From the NCBI GenBank assembly GCA_002049455.2, contig KV918832.1, positions 213,608 through 277,607 on the forward strand: 64,000 bases of DNA. Direction: 5' to 3'. The translations under genes and the position numbers were made by a program. The stretch comes from Porphyra umbilicalis. Its lineage: Eukaryota; Rhodophyta; Bangiophyceae; Bangiales; Bangiaceae. Shown here piece by piece: positions 21,668 through 33,823 of the stretch. Below the pieces are notes generated by a model, which worked only from the letters and a program-made list of their open reading frames with translations, had not been told where the DNA came from and made no database searches. The stretch's first letter is position 1. Every line of letters begins with the position of its first letter.

Positions 21668-22581
21668 CAGTGCAACCCCTCACTTGACCGTCCCGCAGTT
21701 GTTCCGATCGGCACAACTGAGGGGAGGGTCCACCTCAGTAGCCCCCACAGATAAACTATTTTGGATTTATTTGTCGCCTTCCATGCATGCGTTTGCATCA
21801 TAGAATCAGCTTTTATGGGGGCCATATGTACTTGAAAGCAGGACATATTGTATTTTTGACTCTCATGTCTGGGGTACTGCCCCACGCACAACCGACTTTT
21901 CCTCTCACGTCAACATGCGCAGCTGGCCACCTCCACAGTCACCTCACCCAGCGGCCAACAGCGGTCGCCGTCGACCGTCTTTCCCCGCACCGACAGTCCT
22001 TTTCCTCCGCCATCCCCAGACATCTCCTTTGCCCCTCCATTGTATTGTCGTTGCGCCAAAAAGTGGAGAGTCCAGGCCTAACAAAGAGGCGCTTTTCTGC
22101 GTTTGATTGGCCCAGACATCGATCGGCTTGACTGGGGCCTCTCCAGCTTTTGGCGCAACGACCATAAGATGGAGGGTGCTTCTCCCGCCCCCACCCGAGC
22201 ACACGCATTGGTTGTCCCCCATCCCCCACAACTGGTGCGCACCCGCGCGGCTTCTCTCATTGCACGTTCAGTGGGTTGTCGCTGCTTGTGGCTCTGAGTT
22301 TGCCAAGTCAAAGCGGCAGTCGGCTCGACAGGTGACCACGACCAAGACGGATCTGTGCCGCGTCCGACAGAGACAAGCCATGAGCAACCAAGCCGAGCGA
22401 AATTGATTCGCTCGGTCGTCAATTGGTCGGAACTTGGGAGAACTTAGTTGGTAAAATTGAGGCTCGTTCGACACAGCCTGTCCGTGGAAACGCACCTCAA
22501 GGCGTGTCATTGAAAGATGATGGATGGGACGCGGAGGGCCACTCTCATGTCCTACCCCAGGTCAAGTGAGGGGTTGCACTG
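21668..22581. mobile_element. 914-bp non-autonomous Tc1/mariner- or pogo-type element
   Basis: The ends are perfect 22-bp inverted repeats: CAGTGCAACCCCTCACTTGA(CC) at 21668-21689 and its exact reverse complement at 22560-22581. TA lies immediately outside each end (21666-21667 and 22582-22583). TA duplication with a CAGT-starting terminus is typical of the Tc1/mariner/pogo superfamily. No transposase frame lies inside, so it would be mobilised in trans. An internal imperfect hairpin lies at 22033-22176. Intact ends suggest recent movement. Confidence 0.85.
22033..22176. repeat. Imperfect inverted repeat inside the 914-bp element
   Basis: Arms of about 42 bp at 22033-22075 and 22136-22176 share CCCTCCAT, GTCGTTGCGCCAAAA and TGGAGAG blocks in inverse order around a spacer of about 60 bp. 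It would fold as a hairpin if transcribed. It could be an internal subterminal repeat or a nested older element. Confidence 0.7.
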
Positions 22582-23341
22582 TATGTGACGATGACCGCGT
22601 TGACGGCATCGATTTTCGCCCTTTAATTCGACCGACAACCTCCGCGTCCGCCGCGGTCGCCAAGCGCGGGACTGTCACAAAAAATGGGCTCGGACCCGAG
22701 GGTGCCTCTGTGAAACGTACGAGCAGCAGGGGCTGCCTGGGAGGCACTGTAGGCGTTGTGGCGCTTTTGGTTGTGGGCGTTGCCGTCCTGGCGTCGTCAA
22801 CCATAGGAACACGGGGCTTTGGTGTCTCACTTCTGTCTGGCAGGTGAGCGCAGGTCTCATAAGTGCTCCTTCGGCAGGGACACAAGCAGCCGCACGCGTG
22901 CCATTCTCAAGACCCGTCGCCCTGGCAGGGCGAGCCGCATGTGGGGTGGGACGACCCAACGTCGCGCCGCGCTCCCCCCTGACTCACATGAGCAGCATGT
23001 ATCCCACACTCTGGGTTTGGCCCGTCTGGGAGACAGCACGTTGCCGGCCAAGAGCACCGCCGTATGCCAACAGCCGTGTGTGCGCGCCGATGCCGCAAGT
23101 CGTACGTCGATTACCGCATGTGTAACGTACATTATCTTTCTCGGTTCACTGTACACACCGACGCACCGGCCGTGAAGCCCACGGTGGCGGCCAGCCAAGC
23201 ATGGTCGGGAGGAGATGGTCCACGCCCCACACTGGGACAGGCGCGATCCGCGCCATCAAGCGCCCACTCGTCCCCGGTGCTCTCCAACCTCCTCCCCGGC
23301 TCCCCCCCCGCACCCCTCATGTTTCCCCCTCACGCCGTAAG
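22582..23341. other. No gene recognised
   Basis: The sequence lies between the TA-flanked element and the stop of the zinc-finger gene at 23342. Short frames on both strands lack recognisable motifs. The last few hundred bases are probably the 3' untranslated region of the zinc-finger gene, which is on the minus strand. Confidence 0.35.
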
Positions 23342-25472
23342 CTACGTCAAGAGCGCGCCCGGGACAAAAAAGGGCGGCGCAGCCTCCTCCTCCTCCGTCG
23401 CCTGCGACAGCAGCACCGCGACGGCGCGGTCAAACGGGGGCATACTCCCAGACGACGTGCGGAAGAGGTCGCCGCTCAGCGCGTGCGCGCCGGAGGTGTC
23501 GTCATCGCCGCCAGCGACGACCCCGCCAATGCCAGTGGAGGCGACGACACCGCGGGCGTCAAGCAGCGCTGCCGACCTCTCACCGACGACTATTGGTTGA
23601 GGAAGTGGCGGGAGCGACGCACCTCCCACCCCCGCGGCGATACGCTCCCCGCCGCCACACGGCGGCACAGGGAGCACAATGCCGAGGGAGCCCATACACA
23701 GGTCCGTCACGGACGCGCTCGGCGTTGGCAAGGTGCCTAGACTCGCGGCGCCGACGACCTCATCCATGTTGTCATCAAACAGCTCCATGTCCATCCCGGG
23801 CAGCAGCCAGTCGGTGCTGGCGGGGAGGGCGCCGCCGATGCCGCCACTGCCTCCCACCTCAGTGTAACTGGGGGTTACGGCGGCAGCGGCCGCCGCCACA
23901 ACAGCGTCCGCATCCGACTTGAAAGCTTGACTGACGCACGGTGACATCAGCGTGCCGACCGCGTCAGTCATGGGCGGCGCGTTCCACGCCGCTACGGCCG
24001 CGGCGGCAATGGTGGGGGCGGTGGTGTCGGTCCCCGGAATCGCACAACGGCTCATCGATGGCGGCGCTGGCCAGTCACCCCGACCCGACTGCTCGGCGGG
24101 TGTGAGGGGCGACAGGGGTAGGAGCGACACGCCCCCGTCGCTCTCTGTCGACGGGAGGCCGAGTAACAGGGGCGGTGGGGGGCCCTTTCGACCAGTGGCG
24201 GCCGCAGCAAGAACCCCCACCGTGGCAGCACGCGCCTCCACTTGCGAGCGGCCGCGGCACGCAACTGCTGCCACTGCGGCGGCCAGCGCCGGATCCGTAC
24301 GGACGACAGAGGGGGACGCCGCCCACTTGCTGTCAGACGCCACCGGGGCTGGCACGAACGTGGCCGGCACGGACGGCAGGGATACTGCCGCCACGGCATC
24401 CGGCACCGGGGTTGGCACGACGGCACCAGCGCCACTAGGCGTCACCGGCGGAACCGGTAGTGGGAGGATCTCCACCGCCATGGAAGAGGGCGACGGGGCG
24501 CTCTCTGGGAGACTCACGGCCACCGCGGACGAATCGGCGCATGGCACCGCCGCCGTCTCGGCAGACGAATGCTGGCGGACGGCCGCCACGGACGATAGCG
24601 CCTCACTGTCGGTGGCGGTGGCACCGTTAGCAGCGACGGTGGATGCCTTCTGTTCTTCCTCTCCACTGAGAGCACAGGGAGCCCCGTCGTCATGGCTGTC
24701 CTCCGCCGCTGATGCAATCTTCAGTGAGGGTCCGATAGGCGACGGCGTGGCGGGCGCCCCCGGCACCGACTGGCTGCTACTGCCGCTCCCGCTGCTGATG
24801 CCGCTGATGTTGCTTGCCGCACCCCGCCCACCACGCGCACCACGTACGCTGCCTGCCTCCCGCTTTGTCGGTCGGTTATTGATGACGACGCGGCGGCCAG
24901 CAGAGCTCGTCACCGCATGGTGGGTCCGCAGATGGTGGAGCATGGAAGAACGCCACGCAAATGTCGCGCTGCAGCCGGCAGAAGCGTCGCATTTGTACGG
25001 CTTCCTGTGGGCGAGCGTAGAGCCCGGAGAGAGACAGGGATTTGACACCAGGAAGACACAGGAAGAGAGAGGCAATGCACAAGGAGAAGAACAGGTCAGA
25101 TTTCGTTCACACGTTCACATCCAAGGACAAGGAACTTGCGTACTGGTGACCGGGCCACCGTCGCTGAGAAGCCAACCCCAACGAGGACAGCTGTACGTGA
25201 CGCTCTCGTACCCCACTGACCCGCCGTGCAGCTCGTCCCGCCGTCAGCTCCAACCCCCGCCCCACAGCGTTCACTCCTTCCTAACCTCCTTGTCATTCCG
25301 CAGCAACCTACTCCCCCGTATGCAGCCGCATGTGGACGGACAAGTTGTACCGCCGCGCCGCCCGAAAAACGCAGCCCGTCGACGGACATGCGTAGCCACC
25401 CGGCGTGGCCGCACCGCCACCCGCCCGCCCCGTTGACGGGGCCTTCGCCCCGCCCGCCGCTTTGGCCGTCAT
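23342..25472 (-). CDS. C2H2 zinc-finger transcription-factor-like protein, two exons
   Basis: Exon 1 is 25312-25472 (ATG at 25472); exon 2 is 23342-25004. The intron 25005-25311 (GTAGGT...ACAG) splits the inter-finger linker: exon 1 ends HTG plus two bases of the next codon, and exon 2 completes EKPYKC. Spliced, the fingers are C29-C34-H47-H51 (YACPSTGCVFRAARRYNLS) and C59-C65-H78-H82, joined by a canonical HTGEKPYKC linker. The remaining ~520 residues are disordered, Ala/Ser/Pro-rich, with an acidic-hydrophobic patch (DWLLPGMDMELFDDNMDEVV, spliced residues ~440-460) that could be an activation segment. Total about 607 residues. The linker restored by splicing is strong support for the intron. 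Likely nuclear DNA-binding regulator; target unknown. An earlier start is blocked by an in-frame stop just upstream. Confidence 0.85.
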
Positions 25473-27235
25473 GGTCGCTCCGCCGTCGGCAGCAACAGCG
25501 ACCGCCGCGATGTACCGCTGTTCGAAACGGCAGCGATGTGATCAGCGGCGGCAGCGACAGGCTGCGACCGCGAAGAGGATGCAGAGCAACGAGGGGGTCC
25601 GCACAGGTTGCACGGCTCACCGATTCTGCCTGCCCTCCACCCCCGACGGCTGCACCACGGTGAGCAGCCGTCGATAAGGAAAGGCCGACGGTACAGCTGC
25701 ACCTTGGCTCTAAAGATGCCGTCGCGCCCCCCCCCACTCTCCCCCTCCGCAATCACTCAACCCACCACCCCACTTGGCGCCGGTAGATATCCAACGACCT
25801 CACCAGGATGGGCGACAGGGTGCCTCGGGCGGGCCGTTATTGGCGGCCCCACCCCCCGCCGGTAGGTTGCCCCCAGGAGGCAGCCCCGCAGGGACGACGA
25901 CAATGGCAATGGCGGATCCGTGTCTCGGCCGTCCACCGTCCGACATCAAATGCCCCAGTCACAGTCCGCAAAGTGTCTGCCTGCCCGACGCCGCCCGCAT
26001 CGGGCGGGTCGGCCCGCCGCGGGGCCGCGCGCCGCGGCTGGCCGCCGCGCACGCAAGTGACGCCGGCACACAAGCGGCGACGGCACGCCGCTTTGAGCCG
26101 GGCGGCGGGCGGGGTCCACGGGCTTCCACCCCACCCGCGCCTGCCTGCACCGTGGCTACGGTACACGGCGTCCGCAACCGGCCCGCCACCGGCCGGCTGG
26201 CCCGCTGCACGTGCTGATCCAGCATGAGCTGGCCTGCAGGGCGGTGGCTGTATCCTGGCCGCCACGCTGTCCGCCGTGACAGAAGGGGCTTGCGTGGCCA
26301 GGGGGTGGGGGCGCGTGCGCGTGCCTGACTGGTCTGCAGAAGCATGAGGAGTTGAGGGCGTACAGACACTTACAGTGATGAAGAGAATCAAGAACAAATA
26401 AAGTTACATCATACCAGTGAAAGCCCTGCACTGAGTGCTGGGCTGGGAGAGAAACCTCGCGAAACTGTATTCATTCTCAATGGCATTCGGGGAAAACCGA
26501 ACGAAGACACTCAAGAGTCGACATGAATCCACACGACCTTCATGACCAAAGCGTCGGGTACACACACAAGCACACTTGGCCAATGCCCTATTAAGGGTGT
26601 CGGAAGAATGGAACACTTCGCACTTTTTTAATTGTATCAAATAGGCAACAGACGATCACCAAGAAAAAAAGATACAGTAAAAAAGCCCGTGAGCTGCGCT
26701 TCAAGTGCCCCCTAGATATCATGCCCTTTATGACGCTTCTTCTTCTCTCTTTTCTATGACAAACACGCCCCCTCCGAGTCGCCATTTGTGACAGGATCGC
26801 CGATTGCCTGGAACGAAATTTTACAGCTCTTTGCCATTAGCTACCGTCACACAGATAAGAACACCGCGTGCACGCCACCACCATTGTTGCCTGTCACCAC
26901 GCAGCGCGCCGCGTGTGCCTGCCAAGTCCCTCTCTTGGTGCCGCCCTGCTCCCTCTCGCCATGTCGCGACCACCTCCTCTCTCGCCGTCCCGGTTACTGC
27001 CGCCCCTGGCGTGTGGTGCTCTGCATCTCGGAAATGATCGCCCTTCCTGTCCAATACGTCAATTGGCTGTCTCTCCTACCACTGCAGGCGAACCCCCACC
27101 GTGCCCCCCACTGGTTTCTTTCCAACCGGCACCTCCCGCCAGCCCTTTTTCATCTCGCCCCTCAACTGGCGGTGCTCCCCCACACCACGACCGTTGGTGG
27201 AAAAAGTACGTGCACAGAGCTATAGGGATTTGATG
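25473..27235. other. Intergenic; no confident gene
   Basis: This holds the upstream region of the zinc-finger gene (to about 25.8 kb), a GC-rich stretch to 26.3 kb, then an AT-richer block (26.35-26.85 kb). A possible plus-strand exon lies at 27088-27205. No RNA gene or clear transposon end was seen. Confidence 0.35.
27088..27205 (+). other. Candidate orphan exon bounded by ACTGCAG and GTACGT
   Basis: A pyrimidine-rich acceptor (TCTCCTACCACTGCAG) precedes 27088 and a GTACGT donor starts at 27206. The frame between is Pro-rich and ends HHDRWWK, in the style of exons 5' to GTACGT donors elsewhere in the window. No partner exon was found downstream, where a pogo-like transposase lies in the opposite direction. 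It may be a remnant of an accessory-type gene. Confidence 0.25.
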
Positions 27236-28968
27236 TCACAGTGAAAAAGAGACACAGGCTGCCTGCTCACGTCGCTCGACCGCCCTCTGCTTGGCAAGGG
27301 CGCGCCTCTCGTGGAGGGGGCGCGCCTTCCGACGAATCGAGGCACGAGCGCCGGCCACCGCTCGCAGACTCACCTCCTCTGCGGCGCTCGCCGCGGCCGT
27401 CCGACGGGTGGCTGCCGCCGCCCGACAAGCAGCACTTGCCTCGGCGGCAGAGACACGCTCAATCTTCTTCTGTGCGGCCGCCGCGGCCGCGACACGCTTG
27501 CGCTCGGCCTCCCCCGCCCGCTTGACCTCTCGCTGCCGTAGGACGTTGATGACGGCTTCGCTCGTGACGTGGGCGCCAGCTGCCGTGCACACGGTCCCGG
27601 TCTTCGTCACTGTCACGCTGTTGGCCAGCGACTCCCCGCGCAAAAAAAACCGCGCGTGGACATCCAGCCACGGGTCCACGACGTCGGCGTTGGCGGTCAG
27701 CGTGTAGGGGGCACTTACAGAAAAGGTCGCGTCGGTGAATACCGCAGGGTTGACCGGCCACACGCCCGTGCGCACAAAACCGAGTTTGATGTTGGAGGGG
27801 GTCATAGCCGAGTTGTATGCCGCGGTGACAAGCTCACACGCGGTGTACACGGTAAACTTGGAACTGACGTTGGCGGGGTTGTTCACGTAGGCGCTGACCA
27901 GGCCCTTCCCGCTGCCCTTCATTGGCCCAAACACCGACACGTCCAGCGGCTGCGTGAAGTGAGATGTATGTGCAGGGAGTGCGCGGGCGATGACGTTGTT
28001 TTCCGCCAATCGTAGGAGGACACGTAGCGACAGGTGACTGGCGTGGCCGTCAAATACAACCATTGTCTTGCCGGTCCGGCGCAGGTCACCTGTCTCTTCG
28101 AGGTAGGAGTTCACCCAGGAGAGCATTATTGGCCCGTCCACCCCCGCAGGGTCCCTGTAGTGAACCTTTGCTCCAGCTGGTAGATAATGTTCGGGGGTTT
28201 GAACGGAGCCGCCCTCCAACTCCCGATACTTGGAGTCCTTGCCGGGAAGGACGACGATGGGGCTGTAAGCCCTCCCGCTCGCGGTGACCGCCGCCCCAAC
28301 CGTGATGTGGTCACAGTCTTTACCCACAGACAAGCCCCGCGACAGCGAACGGCCCGCCTCCGTGTCGACCAGCACCTTAGATCTGGATGCTGCCAGAGAG
28401 GCGAGGGAAAACCCTGTCTCATCCCAGTTCGAGATGCGCTCAGCCGTGATGTTGTGCGTCGTCACCAGGTGAGCCAAGACCGACAGGTACTGGGCAACGT
28501 TGGCCTTGGTCGTTGCCTTGGCACGGCAGCTCTCGACGCGGTTCTCCACGCGCAGGTGGAGGTGCCGCCGCTCGCAGAAGCGACGCACCCAGGACTCGGA
28601 CGGCCGCCCAGTGGGCCACTTGGCCTTCTCCTCCTCGGACATATCGGAAATAATATCCGACACGGCTTGGATGAGGTGGACCTTTGTGATGTTGAACCCC
28701 TGCAGCTGAAAGGCCTTGACGGCGTCCGAAAGCTTCTGCTCCTGCTCCGCCGACAAGTTTGTAGGGCGGCCCGTTCGTGCCGCGGGGACAACGGGGTGTG
28801 CATCGCCCGGTGGATTGACCCGACCGAGGCGCGCACCGCTGAGTCGACGTTGAAGTTGACCTCGTCCATGGCGTTCCTGATGCTCCAACCGCGTCGCACG
28901 AGCTTCACCGCGTCCAAAACGCGGTCGTACTTGAGCTCACGGAGGGTCACCGCCGACTGCCGCCGCAT
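27236..28968 (-). CDS. Pogo/jerky-like DDE transposase, N-terminal frame break
   Basis: The main frame (ATG 28888 to stop 27236, 550 residues) has the DDE_1 core. Asp156 lies in ISNWDETGF, Asp280 in MVVFDGHASHLS and Asp316 in FTQPLDVSVFGPMK, the D-D-D spacing of pogo/jerky-type transposases. A CENP-B-type second DNA-binding segment precedes it (GRPSESWVRRFCERR). The expected N-terminal helix-turn-helix (LKYDRVLDAVKLVRRGWSIR) is present just upstream from ATG 28968, but in another frame; a one-base change near 28,830-28,860 is needed to join them. The C-terminus is an Ala/Arg/Lys coiled-coil tail. Apart from that break the catalytic region looks intact. No TA-flanked terminal repeats were found around it. 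Confidence 0.8.
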
Positions 28969-30152
28969 TGGGGGCGAGGGGGCAGGCGGGGAGGGGGGTG
29001 GAAAAAGATGGGGGGATGGGGAGAAAACGGGGGATGCCAACAAACTCTGGAGCAGACGCCAAGAGGTGGGGGGGGGTGCCTTAGACGACGGAAATGGTGG
29101 CTGTGTAGGCGCTCAGGACGGCTGGTGCGCCTGTGTCGAGGGAAAGCCGGGTTGGTGGCAAGAAAAAGCGCCTGGGCCGACGGGAGATCTATCTGGCAAA
29201 GCGTGACACGAGATCGTTTCAGAACGATACTGGACTTGGCGGCGGAATCGGGTCATACAACAGATGTCACGCCGTAGCGATACGAAATACCACCGGGTTC
29301 TCACCAGTCGATACACCGCTGAAGAGAGAGAAAGCGTCGCTCTTATAGTGTGTGTTTTTCTCTCTTGAGGCAACTCTACTTCGGTTTGTTTTTGATTAAA
29401 TTCGTTTAATACAGACGATCAGACGGGCAATCCGGCTGGAATCGAATTATGGCCCGTTCCATTATTTCGATGAGCATTCCAAAGATCCGACACCCTGGAT
29501 ATGCCTTCAAGCTGCTCGACCATTCTGAGAACAACTGTTACCCAGAGCGTTGTATTCACATGGTACGTGTCAGCGCCTGTAAGCGCGGCGACAGTGTGCA
29601 ATCTCAGCGGCTCCACAGCTCACGCGAGGTTCAGCGCATATGCGCCGTGGTGTTTAGTCGCTTCTATGGGAGTCACAGGAATAGGGGCGTTGAGGTCGAG
29701 GGTGAGCTGCGGGGGGGGTTCGCCCGTTCACAGCTATCCCTACAACGTAGGACCCATCTCATATATATGAAACGTTGTGCCACGTTGCGCAAACGTGTCT
29801 CATTAGTACGGAAATGGGGCCGGAACGCTCCCACATCGACGTCTGCGACCCCATTTGAGGTTCTTTTCAACCAAACCAAATAGCGTAAGTACAACGCATA
29901 TGTTGCTTTCAGAAATGGGGCCTGAGCCGGTCCGTCCCCGTTCCCGACCGAAAATGGGGTCGGTCCAGGGCCGACCCCATTCTGCTATGCTCTCTCAATG
30001 GTCGAACGCTTCCCAACAGTAGAGAGTATGGCACGCACGAAAAAGCAACGTGTGGGCCTTCGATCAGCGTCGGTTTTTCACTATCATTCAGAAACGAGAA
30101 AGAGTCGATCTGGACCACTTCTCTCGAAAGCGGACTCACGGCGTGGCAAGAT
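28969..30152. other. Intergenic, with a short GGGGTCGG/CCGACCCC hairpin
   Basis: No gene was recognised. An 11-bp perfect hairpin (AATGGGGTCGG ... CCGACCCCATT, about 29,949-29,978) and several further AAATGGGG(C/T)C copies between 29.81 and 29.98 kb suggest a small decayed element. The 29.3-29.45 kb part is AT-rich. Confidence 0.4.
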
Positions 30153-30816
30153 ATTGCTGATCCCCGAAGTTTGTCCTGGTGGACAGAGACTGACTTGCGG
30201 ACCGACTCTCTCCACCAATCAGATGCGCCCCTGGGACTGACTTGGTGCTCCTGATTGCTTACATGTGCCCATACAGGCTGGAAATCAACATCAGCTCCTC
30301 TTTTTTTCTGTATTGCTGATCCCCGAATTTTGTCCTGGGGGACAGAGACAGAGACTGACTCTGAATAAGAGCACTCTATTGGTTTAAAACGACAGTAAGA
30401 AGGCATCGAAGCCAATAGAAAGCCCATATTCTGTGCCAGGACCTTGCATCGAGCAGAACTCACTGTTTGTTGCCGCTTGATCCGCTTTTCTTGGCACGGA
30501 GCAAGCTGCCCACGCGAGATTTTCTACTGTCTCCTCGCCAGAAGTGCAGAAAAGAAGAGGAGCTGATGTTGATTTCCAGGCTGCATGGGCAAATGTCAGC
30601 AATCAGGAGCACCAAGTCAGTCCCAGGGGCGCATCTGATTGGTGGAGAGAGTCGGTCCGCAAGTCAGTCTCTGTCCACCAGGACAAAATTCGGGGATCAG
30701 CAATACTTCTGGCAAGGAGACAGTGGAAAGTCTCAAGGTCTCGCGTGGGCAGCTTGCTCCGTGACAAGAAAAGCGGATCAAGCAGCGACAAACAGTGAGT
30801 TCTGCTGGATGCAAGT
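30153..30816. repeat. Foldback cluster of inverted and direct repeats
   Basis: Segment A (30153-30310) is inverted at 30547-30705. Segment B (30441-30545) is inverted at 30706-30816. A short direct copy of the A start (TATTGCTGATCCCCGA) follows at about 30311-30358. The order A, partial A, B, A', B' means B and B' flank A'. Arms are roughly 90% identical by eye. No coding frame is inside. This could be a foldback transposon or nested insertions of one short element. Confidence 0.85.
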
Positions 30817-30835
30817 TCTTCCTCTCGGGAAAGGT

Positions 30836-33192
30836 CCCCCCTAGTTCCGATTAGGCCCCCTAGTTAGCGAAGCTCCTCTGTGACGGAAAGAGCCCCTCTA
30901 GCTGTCCCAATAGGGGCGCTGATTGGTCCATCTGCCTTGATCCAAGTGGGATGCTTTCCGGGTTCCTGACCGTCCTTTCTTACCTCGGAAGCGACACTTG
31001 GTCGATCTATTCTTTGATTGGCGGTTGCTGGAGGTACACCCCTCGCTGCATTCTGCGGATGTCGCTCTGTCGTATTGTGTTGGGAATGAAATTAGAATGA
31101 GAAGTGAGAGTGTGGTTTCGGCTGTTGTAGTTTTGGTCTGGAGGCTGTCCCCCCAGCTCGTGCTAGAGAGCCTCCAGTGTGGTGGTCCATTGCGAGGGCA
31201 CAGGCTGGGTGGGGTGTGTGTGTGATGACGACGATGACAGAATGTGGTCATTTTACGTTTGGTTGTGGGGAGGGGGCGCTGGGGCGCCGCGGGCTGCGAT
31301 GAGAGGTGAGGGGGTAGTTTGACCAGGATAAATAGAGTCCTGGACCAAAGCGGTTTCTCAACCAGAAGGCCGGCAGAAAAGGGGGATTGGGTGCCGGGGG
31401 ACTGTCAACAACGGCGGGGAAGGACGTGGGTGGCGCCTGATAGCTCCGACGAATAAAGCGGATCTTTGGCCAACGTGGCGACAAGAAACGTACTTGGATG
31501 CTTCTCAATAAGTATTTATCGGTTCACATTGGCGTGTAGCTCTTGCAAAAGGCATTTGCACGAGCATCGCTATCAGCCCCCCCTGCCGCTGGGGGGGGCC
31601 TCTATTGATAATTATTTCCCTGGACTTTAGTACAGGGTACTATACACACCCGCACGTTGAAAATAAGTTGCCTTTTCCAGTGCACGTTACGGGAGTACTT
31701 GACCAAAACCGTCCCGGGCAGGCCTTTTCGCGTCCTGCGTTGTCCGGCGACGTCCCCAGCTTGTCTCTTGACTAAGGAAAGAAGCGCACAGGTCCGCCCG
31801 AACATCGTACGAGTTTTCTCGAGGTGGCGACGTCTTTATCGTCCGTACGGCCCGCGTGAGCAGATCGTGGTTAAAAAGGTACGTGAGGGCAGGCGCGGTG
31901 TTTGCGGGGTCGTGAGGGCCGGGTGACAGGGGCGAATGTGGTCACGCTCTCGTAAGTTTTTGGGACTTGCCGAAAAGGTGGCTTCAGAGGCCTGAGAAAG
32001 CGTTTTCCGTTCAGACGTTCGAATGGGGGGTGGTGTGGTCGCGGATCGCGTGGCAGCTCGAGCGGTTGCGGCCGTTCCCTTGCCCGTGGTCGACCGGATC
32101 GGGGAGGTGGCGGCCACCGACGGAGCATTGACGTAGTAGGGTGTAGGGACTGGAGGAAGAGCTGCGTGTTTTTTGTGGGTACGTTGATCATGGGGAGCCG
32201 GTCGGGGTGGGAGGGTGCTCGGTGGTGGGGGGTGGGGGCGGTGTGGGACGGGAGACGGCGGGGCTGACGACGTGTTGGGCGCCGCGCCGGTGACGCCGCC
32301 ACCCTCTGAGCGAGACGGCGACGGCGGGCGGCGGGGGCCAGGCACCGGCGGCGGTGTGGGGGCGCTGTGGTTTTGGTCGACGTGGACCTCATGTCATCCG
32401 TCGTGAAAGGCGGAGAGGGGGGAGGGAGGGCAAGTGTGGCCCGGGGCGGCGATGACGGAGACGTGTCGGCCGCCGCTTGGTAGGGGCGGGGGGAGCGCGT
32501 GGCGGGGGGGGTCGGGCGTGGAGGGCAGCGGCAGCCACGGTCGCTTTTCGGGGAGCCTCGGCGGTGGCGGTGGGGGTGGCGGTGGCAGTGGCGGCGGCTT
32601 GAGTGGCAGCTTTGGCTCCCTCGGCTTATGACCCGCCGGCAAGGGGCTGTCGGGCAGCATCTGCGGCAGCGGGTGGGCCGTCCGCAGCAGCGCCGGCGGG
32701 TCGGGCGCAGCGACGACCGCGGATGTTCCGCTCGGCGACGAGCACGCGACTTAGTCGCACGGTCGCGAGCGAGGCGGCGCGACTCGGCCTCTCTGGGTGA
32801 CGCCACCGCGAGCCGCGGGGCGCCAAGCGGCCGCTTCGCCAGAGCAGCTGGCAGCGGCTGCCCTGGGTGGGCACGCTCCCAGGTAGCGCCTGCCTCGGAG
32901 CGCACCCGTGCCTCACGGTTCCGCTCCTTGCGGGTGGCGGTGGGCGGCGGGGTCATGATGAACGGACAGTCGACCGCTACCTCTCAAACAGGCACCACAC
33001 AGGCAGCACGCACGTGCTCGGCCGAAAGACAGACGACCACCACCTCTCAAACTAATGAGAATCCGACCCTGCCGTGACAGCACCCCCACTCCGTGCACAC
33101 AGCCCCTGCGGCGTGTTGCGCTGGCCCCGGGCCTGTCCCGAGCTGTCAGGTCCTGTCTTAACGGAGGCGTTCGACCCTTGTCTGGACACAAA
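30836..33192. other. Mostly unannotated; possible broken minus-strand gene at 31.8-33.0 kb
   Basis: 30.84-31.8 kb shows no gene. From 32.95 down to 31.84 kb the minus strand has coding-like segments that change frame. The first is a basic block from ATG 32956 (ATRKERNREARVRSE, SRRLARDRATKSRARRR). A Pro/Lys-rich block ends at 32394, and a Pro/Ser/Thr block ends at 31836. No domain was recognised, and Pro-rich GC-rich sequence makes chance frames common. A GTACGT donor-like site also lies on the plus strand at 31879. Confidence 0.25.
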
Positions 33193-33194
33193 TA

Positions 33195-33219
33195 TCCGTA
33201 TGAGACCATTCAACGACCA
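33195..33219 (+). repeat. Left terminal inverted repeat of the 4.9-kb element
   Basis: The 25-bp terminus is preceded by TA (33193-33194). It matches the reverse complement of 38077-38101 at 23 of 25 positions. A further inward copy of the ACCATTCAACGACCA box sits near 33,372. Confidence 0.85.
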
Positions 33220-33823
33220 ATTATGTTGCCAACGCGGTTGTACACATCCATTCTAGTCGTTTTTTATATGGAAGGACTCATCAGAGCATCGCGAGGTCAG
33301 CTGCATTTTTTGTTTGTTCTCTCAGCGCTTCCTTCATATTCTTGTAGCTGCCATGAGGAAAAGAGGGGGTCACCATTCAACGACCAAATGATATCCTGCG
33401 AAAATCGGGTCGCTCTGCAGTGTCGTCAAGAAATTGGTCACCAAATGGAGAGATGACCGTCGGCCGAGAATCCAACTGGTCTCTCCGTGATCCAATCAAA
33501 AATCCGTCTCGCCTGCACAAACCACCACCCGACCGCCCCGCAGTCCGTCTTGCCTTCACACACGACCACAAGCAGCCACCGTTTCCCACATGCGAGCTGA
33601 CGTGGGCAAGTTGCACTTCATGCCTCGACCTGTGGAGCAACATGCGGCGGGAAGGGATGGAATGAGGGCGGGCAGGGGGGGGGGGGGGGAATGGGGTTGC
33701 TTGCAGGAGACGGGTTTGTTCATGCGGTCCCCTGAGGAAACGAATCCTTGACAACAGGCAGCCAAGCAACGACAAGCGAGGACAAGCACAGAGAAAGTGA
33801 CTACACGCAGACAACAGAGACTA

